Shown: positions 59,471 through 64,000 of the stretch, piece by piece
How positions within the stretch are numbered: position 1 is the stretch's first letter
Layout of the letters: the number at the start of each line of letters is the position of its first letter
Origin: Streptomyces sp. NBC_00250
Lineage (GTDB): Bacteria > Actinomycetota > Actinomycetes > Streptomycetales > Streptomycetaceae
Length of the DNA: 64,000 bases
Assembly: GCF_036192275.1 (NCBI RefSeq)
Contig: NZ_CP108088.1
Coordinates: 744,001 to 808,000 of the forward strand
Reading direction: 5' to 3'
The notes under the pieces: generated by a model
What the model was told of the DNA's origin: nothing
The model's input: only the letters and a program-made list of their open reading frames with translations
Databases searched by the model: none
Program-made: the position numbers and the translations under genes

Positions 59471-60556
59471 TCAGACGAGGCGCCGCATCCACCCGTGGGG
59501 GTCGTCCGCCCGGCCGAACTGGATGTCCACCAGACGGCGGCGCAGTCGCATCGTCACCGAGTCCTCGGCGCCCGTGTCCGGGGCGACGACCTCGCCGTCG
59601 GTCCAGACGAGCCGCCCGACGGGGGTGACCACCGCGCCGGTGCCGCAGGCGAAGACCTCACGGATCGCGCCGCTCCGCGCGCCCTCCTGCCATTCGGTGA
59701 TCTCGACGGCCCGTTCCTCCACGTCGAGCCCCATCTCCTTGGCGAGCGCGAGGATGGACGCGCGCGTGACGCCCTCCAGGATGGTGCCGAGTTCCGGGGT
59801 GACGAGGCGACCGTCGTCCGTCACGAAGTACAGGTTCATGCCGCCGAGTTCCTCGACGTACCGGCCCTCGGCGGCGTCGAGGAAACAGACCTGGTCGCAG
59901 CCGTGCTCGCCGGCCTCCAGCATCGGGGCGAGGCTCGCCGCGTAGTTGCCGCCGCACTTGGCGGCCCCGGTCCCGCCGCGTCCGGCACGGGTGTAGTCCG
60001 AGGACAGCCAGATCGAGACCGGCTTGATGCCGCCGGAGAAGTACGGGCCGACGGGCGAGGCGATGACCATGTACGTGACCTCGGCGGCGGGCCGTACACC
60101 GAGGAAGGCCTCCGAGGCGAACATGAACGGGCGCAGGTAGAGGCTCTGTTCGTCGCCGGTCGGCACCCATGCCCGGTCGGCGCGGACGAGTTCGGTGACC
60201 GAGTCGAGGAAGGCGGGCACCGGGAGTTCGGGCAGCGCGAGGCGCCGGGCGGAGCGCGCGAACCGCTCGCCGTTGGCCTCCGGGCGGAACGTCCAGACCG
60301 ATCCGTCGGCGTGGCGGTACGCCTTCATGCCCTCGAAGATCTCCTGCGCGTAGTGCAGGACCGCGGCGCCCGGGTGCATGGGGATCGGGGCGAACGGGAC
60401 CACGGCGGCGTCGTTCCACCCGCCGCCCGCCGTCCACACGGCGCGCGCCATGTGATCGGTGAAGTACTGGCCGAACTTGGGGTCGGTGAGAATCTCGGCG
60501 CGCCGCTCGGGACTCGTGGGAGCGGGGTTGGGCTGAAGCGTGAACCGCAGACTCAT
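59471..60556 (-). CDS. ilvE: Branched-chain amino acid aminotransferase
   Basis: 361 residues, typical actinobacterial IlvE: LHYAQEIFEGMKAYRH, LYLRPFMFASE, Schiff-base Lys200 in GGTGAAKCGGNYAAS, EELGGMNLYFV. Converts Val, Leu and Ile to their 2-oxo acids and back with glutamate. ATG at 60556 (MSLRFTLQP). Convergent with the protease gene across 139 GC-rich bases without a clear terminator. Its near-canonical sequence suggests the housekeeping enzyme, unlike the two operon paralogues at 47.1 and 52.5 kb. Confidence 0.95.
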   Translation of the reverse strand: MSLRFTLQPNPAPTSPERRAEILTDPKFGQYFTDHMARAVWTAGGGWNDAAVVPFAPIPMHPGAAVLHYAQEIFEGMKAYRHADGSVWTFRPEANGERFARSARRLALPELPVPAFLDSVTELVRADRAWVPTGDEQSLYLRPFMFASEAFLGVRPAAEVTYMVIASPVGPYFSGGIKPVSIWLSSDYTRAGRGGTGAAKCGGNYAASLAPMLEAGEHGCDQVCFLDAAEGRYVEELGGMNLYFVTDDGRLVTPELGTILEGVTRASILALAKEMGLDVEERAVEITEWQEGARSGAIREVFACGTGAVVTPVGRLVWTDGEVVAPDTGAEDSVTMRLRRRLVDIQFGRADDPHGWMRRLV

Positions 60557-60671
60557 CGCGGGGACCCTCTCGGTCGGCGCTCGGTGACGGCGCGCGCGTA
60601 CTCCATCATGGGTGACGGCTCGGCACCATATCGGCCGATCGCCAGACGGAGCAAGAAAGTTGGATCTTGGC

Positions 60672-61169
60672 ATGATGATCGGTTCGGTGGACGGCGGAGC
60701 GAGCGCCGAGAGGGTCGGCGAAGGACCCGGGGTGACCGGCGGGTCCGTCGGCGCGGCGGCCGCGGCCGCCGCGCGCGAACTGGTCGGCAGACGGGTCCTC
60801 GGCGTGGGTACGGATCTGGTGGAGGTGGACGAGATGCGAGCCGTCCTCGCCCGCCAGCCACGGTTCGCCGCCCGGGTGTTCACGGCCGGCGAGCGCGCGT
60901 ACTGCGACATCCCCGCCGACTCGGCCGAGCGCTACGCCGTACGCTTCGCCGCCAAGGAGGCGGTGCTCAAGGCGCTGGGCGTGGGGATCACCGGTTCGGT
61001 CCTCACCGAGATCGAGGTGCTGCGCGCCCCGTCCGGGAGCCCGTCCCTGCGGTTGACGGGCCGGGCCGCGGCCCTGGCCGAGGCGGCGGGGATACGGTCC
61101 TGGCTGATCACCCTCACCCATACCCGTACCTTGGCCCACGCCTTCGTGGCGGGACTCCACGACGACTGA
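60672..61169 (+). CDS. acpS: Holo-ACP synthase (phosphopantetheinyl transferase)
   Basis: About 165 residues. The AcpS metal site is GVGTDLVEVDEM and the second motif FAAKEAVLKALG, with FVAGLHDD at the end. A roughly 40-residue Gly/Ala-rich leader precedes the core; ATG at 60672 or 60675, or a start further in, are all possible. Transfers phosphopantetheine from CoA to a carrier-protein serine. It may serve the carrier protein of region 4, or be the fatty-acid enzyme of the cell. Confidence 0.9.
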   Translation: MMIGSVDGGASAERVGEGPGVTGGSVGAAAAAAARELVGRRVLGVGTDLVEVDEMRAVLARQPRFAARVFTAGERAYCDIPADSAERYAVRFAAKEAVLKALGVGITGSVLTEIEVLRAPSGSPSLRLTGRAAALAEAAGIRSWLITLTHTRTLAHAFVAGLHDD

Positions 61170-61170
61170 G

Positions 61171-61206
61171 CCGGAGGACCCACCCGGGCCCGGGTGGGTC
61201 CTCCGG
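61171..61206. terminator. 36-bp perfect palindrome, bidirectional terminator
   Basis: Each arm is CCGGAGGACCCACCCGGG or its exact complement, centred at 61188/61189 with no unpaired loop. It lies between the convergent acpS and the minus-strand gene, starting one base after the acpS stop and ending five bases before the other. Confidence 0.85.
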
Positions 61207-61211
61207 CCGCG

Positions 61212-64000
61212 TCAGACGCCCTGTCCCCGCTCGCGCTCCCACGCCTCCGCGAACATCTCGTGCAGCGGAGCCGTCGGCAGCACCCGTACGAACGGGGCCC
61301 GGATCTGGTTGCCGTACATGGGGCGCACCTGGTGGCTCGTCAGCTTCACCTTCTCCAGGGGCAGGTGCGGGGACTTCAGCTCGGTCCACTCGCCGGGCAG
61401 GAACAGGGTCCGGCCCGCCCGCGCCCGCTTGGCCTCAAGGACGGCGCCGGTGGCGATGAGTTCCGCCCGGACCTCCGTGTGCCGCTTGGTCGTCCAGCCG
61501 TTCCACCTCCGTACGTTCCGGTCGGTGGGCGCGGCCAGCGTCGCGAGCTGGAGGTACAGCGCGGCGGCGTCCGTCCCGGCGCCGAGCTCCTCCGCCACGC
61601 GCGCGACCAGCTCCGGGCAGGACTGCCGGGGGTCCGCCTCGTACGCGCCGTCCGGTACGGCTCCCGATTGCGCCCGGCGCATCATCCGGTCGAGTCCGCC
61701 ACCGGCCAGCAGCGGCGCGAACCGGTCGAGCTCCTCGGCGAGGTCGGTGATCTCGCGGACGCGGCGCCATGCCTCGGGGTCGGCGACCACGGCGGGCCGC
61801 AGGAAGGCGTCACCGCCGGGGACGCACACGATCAGGGGGCCGGAGTCGTACGCGGTCAGCGGAGGCATCTCCTTCTCCTCCTTCCGGCGGTCCAGCGACA
61901 CGGGCAGCTGCGCGGGCCCGAACCGCTCGGCGATCGGCGCCGTGGTGTCCTGGATGCGTCCGTCGGGCAGTTCGACGAGCAGTTCCGGACGGGACAGTTC
62001 GGCCCGCAGGCGCTCGTACAGGGCCGTCGCGCCGGTCGACGCCGGGTCGCCGACGGGACGGTCGGTCCACGCCCAGACCAGCGCACTGGCGATCTCCCCG
62101 ATCGCGAGGCCGACGGGGGTGCCGTAGGGCAGCTCGGGTCCCGCCGGCGGCAGGGCCCTCACTTCCACCCCCCGGCCGAACCGGGGCGCCGCGAGGTCCC
62201 AGTCGGCCGCGGGCACGGTCGCGTCCTCGGCGGCCTCGTAGCCGCCCGCCAGACGTCGTGCCCAGACCTCGGAGAGTCCGAGGTCGGCCTCCAGGGCGTC
62301 GGCCGCCTCGTCGTGCACGGCGGGCAGCGTCCCGACCAGCTCCCGCCACACGCCGGCCATCCGCTCCACGGCCGCCTCGACCCCGCGGGGCCGCCACAGC
62401 TCGGCCGGGTCCTCGGGCAGTGCGGCGGCCAGGACGGCCCTGCGCCCGGCTCCGCCGAGCCGCACGCGCAGTTTCTCGTACGCCTCGGCGGTCATCGGGC
62501 TCGCCTTGTACGGCGCCTTGCGGGCGAGGGAGCGGTCCGCGTCCCGGTCGCGGCGGCCGACCAGGCCGGCGATCACGAGCCTCGCCACGGGGCGGCGTAC
62601 GCCGGTCAGCTCGGCGAAACGCGCCGCCGCGGACTCCGGCACGGGGAGGGGTCCGTGCGCGTCGATCGCCGCGAGCAGGGCCCGCAGGCGGGTGGCGTCG
62701 TCCCGCTCGACCCGGACGAGCCGCGCCTGGGCGGCCGCCACGGGCACGGGGTCGCCGCCCGTCTCCCCGGCGGCCGTCTCCTCGGCGTACGTCCCTTCGG
62801 CGTACGTCCCTTCGGCGTGCGTCCCTTCGGCGGCGGCGACGAACCAGGCCGCCTTCCCGCCGTCCCACACCGCGGCGGACGCGACGGCCGTACCGCCCTC
62901 CCGCAGCGCGTCCAGGTCTTCGGCGTCGGAGGCGCGGCCGACCCACCACCGGCTGCCCGCGCGGGCGAACGGCTGGTCGGCCCAGGTCTCCAGGAACGCG
63001 CGCAGGGCCGCCCGCTCCGTGTCGGGCGTCGGTGCCACGGCCGCCCGCCAGGCCACCGCGTCGATGGCGCCGAGCAGCTGCGACCAGTCGTGCGGTGCGG
63101 CGGGCGGGGAGAGCCGCCGGACCTCCTCGACGATCGTCCCGGCCAGGCAGGCGCCGTCGGCGGCCAGCGCGCTCAGGGTCGCGGGCTGGGCGACGTCGGC
63201 GGTGCGCTGCCAGATGTCGTTCTTCCCGTCCACGACGAGACCGAACAGTGCGGGCATCAGCTCGGTGTCCGGTACTGCGCGGCTCGGCAGGACCGGCGGC
63301 GCCTCGGCGAGCAGCGTGACGCGCCGGTGCAGGGCGCGCCGACGCTCCTCCACGCGGGCGGCCCGGCCGGCCACCGCCAGGACGCCTTCGACCAGGACCG
63401 GGTCCGTGACGTCCGGCAGCTCCCGCGCCACGGCGGCCCGCAGCGCCTCGGCGCTGTCGAGGGCGGCGGTCAGAAGCGTGTCCGCCGTCTGCTGTTCCAC
63501 CGTCCGCAGCGCCTTGGACCCTGCCTCGTCCCTGGTCCTCAGCAGGTACCAGAAGGCGGGCGGCAGGGCCACGCCGAGGGACGTGGTGACCCGACGGTTC
63601 GGGTTCCCCCGGCGGTGGCGGGGCGAGTGGTGGCCGTCCAGCTCCCACAGCAGGACGCCGTCGGCGGTGTACGCGCGGACGCCCGTGCGGGTCTCCGCCT
63701 CGGCGAGGACCACGTCCTCCACGGCGCCCTCCGGCGGTGCCCAGAGCCCCCAGGGCTCCTGTCCCGGCCGGTCGATGTCGAACCGGGCCTTGCGGCCGTC
63801 GATGCTCTCCAGGAGGTAGTGGTCGGGCGCGTGGTCGCGGTGCCGGGTGCGGAACAGCACGCGGGTCCCGACGAGCCCGTCCCGGCTGCCCAGCGGGGAA
63901 TCGGCCAGACCGGCCGGGAGCGGAGCCAGCTGCAGGGCCTCGCGGGCGAGGGTCATGTCCGCCTCGGAGGGCTCGACGGCCGGATCGGTGCTCGCGGGGC
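61212..64000 (-). CDS. Large unknown protein, 5' end outside window
   Basis: At least 929 residues. The frame is open to the right edge (PASTDPAVEPSEAD before the Met at 63956), so that Met is probably internal. The visible part is mostly helical, without membrane spans. A short acidic tandem repeat (EGTYAEGTYAE) lies in the middle. The C-terminal 60 residues (KRHTEVRAELIATGAVLEAKRARAGRTLFLPGEW) look like a conserved winged-helix-like end. I associate this architecture with DUF4132-type proteins found near MoxR ATPases in Streptomyces, but cannot confirm it. Confidence 0.85.
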   Translation of the reverse strand, partial: PASTDPAVEPSEADMTLAREALQLAPLPAGLADSPLGSRDGLVGTRVLFRTRHRDHAPDHYLLESIDGRKARFDIDRPGQEPWGLWAPPEGAVEDVVLAEAETRTGVRAYTADGVLLWELDGHHSPRHRRGNPNRRVTTSLGVALPPAFWYLLRTRDEAGSKALRTVEQQTADTLLTAALDSAEALRAAVARELPDVTDPVLVEGVLAVAGRAARVEERRRALHRRVTLLAEAPPVLPSRAVPDTELMPALFGLVVDGKNDIWQRTADVAQPATLSALAADGACLAGTIVEEVRRLSPPAAPHDWSQLLGAIDAVAWRAAVAPTPDTERAALRAFLETWADQPFARAGSRWWVGRASDAEDLDALREGGTAVASAAVWDGGKAAWFVAAAEGTHAEGTYAEGTYAEETAAGETGGDPVPVAAAQARLVRVERDDATRLRALLAAIDAHGPLPVPESAAARFAELTGVRRPVARLVIAGLVGRRDRDADRSLARKAPYKASPMTAEAYEKLRVRLGGAGRRAVLAAALPEDPAELWRPRGVEAAVERMAGVWRELVGTLPAVHDEAADALEADLGLSEVWARRLAGGYEAAEDATVPAADWDLAAPRFGRGVEVRALPPAGPELPYGTPVGLAIGEIASALVWAWTDRPVGDPASTGATALYERLRAELSRPELLVELPDGRIQDTTAPIAERFGPAQLPVSLDRRKEEKEMPPLTAYDSGPLIVCVPGGDAFLRPAVVADPEAWRRVREITDLAEELDRFAPLLAGGGLDRMMRRAQSGAVPDGAYEADPRQSCPELVARVAEELGAGTDAAALYLQLATLAAPTDRNVRRWNGWTTKRHTEVRAELIATGAVLEAKRARAGRTLFLPGEWTELKSPHLPLEKVKLTSHQVRPMYGNQIRAPFVRVLPTAPLHEMFAEAWERERGQGV
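62786..62830. repeat. 15-bp tandem repeat in the large unknown gene
   Basis: Three head-to-tail copies of CGTACGTCCCTTCGG (the third has one change). They encode EGT(Y/H)A units of five residues, so copy-number changes keep the frame. Confidence 0.9.

Overview
The window looks like chromosomal DNA of a Streptomyces or close relative. GC is very high, most genes overlap head to tail by 4 bases, and the families (MbtH, DmdR/IdeR-type iron boxes, CbtAB behind a B12 riboswitch, large NRPS) are typical of that genus. Everything here is read from the sequence and from recalled family knowledge; no database search was run.

Region 1 (1-6.3 kb): an ornithine operon argC(partial)-argJ-argB-argD with no argR behind it, then a hairpin-rich gap, a small unknown protein and an amidohydrolase on the minus strand.

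Region 2 (6.4-38.6 kb): a large hydroxamate siderophore locus. It has an uptake ATPase and two FecCD permeases, a heterodimeric ABC exporter, an MbtH protein, a 4782-residue NRPS (C-A-T x4 plus a terminal C domain), two binding lipoproteins, an ornithine N5-hydroxylase, a formyltransferase, a MarR-type regulator, and a second FecCD pair. A TetR-controlled single-chain-type ABC exporter is inserted. Five iron-box-like sites lie in the control regions. The adenylation codes I read (unassigned, Ser, N5-hydroxy-Orn, unassigned but like the first) and the absence of a thioesterase fit a foroxymithine-type tetrapeptide (formyl-hOrn, Ser, hOrn, formyl-hOrn closed as a diketopiperazine). The arg genes could feed it ornithine.

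Region 3 (38.6-45.7 kb): a degenerate histidine phosphatase, a cobalamin riboswitch with cbtB-cbtA, and a SNF2 helicase whose N-terminal half carries dsRNA-binding-like repeats, coupled to a small unknown partner.

Region 4 (45.9-61.2 kb): a tightly coupled operon that I do not recognise as any known pathway and that is the best candidate for an undescribed system. It encodes a His-rich unknown protein, a BCAT-type aminotransferase, a prephenate-decarboxylase (BacA)-like protein, an MFS exporter, a FemAB/GNAT-like transferase, an ATP-grasp ligase, a BCAT-like protein lacking the PLP lysine, a 7Fe ferredoxin, a HemN-like radical SAM enzyme, a carrier protein, an alpha/beta hydrolase, a free-standing adenylation enzyme and an intracellular subtilase. 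An ilvE and an acpS follow. The parts suggest a modified small amino acid or dipeptide made partly on a carrier protein.

Region 5 (61.2-64.0 kb): the 3' part of a large minus-strand gene of unknown function, separated from acpS by a 36-bp perfect palindrome.
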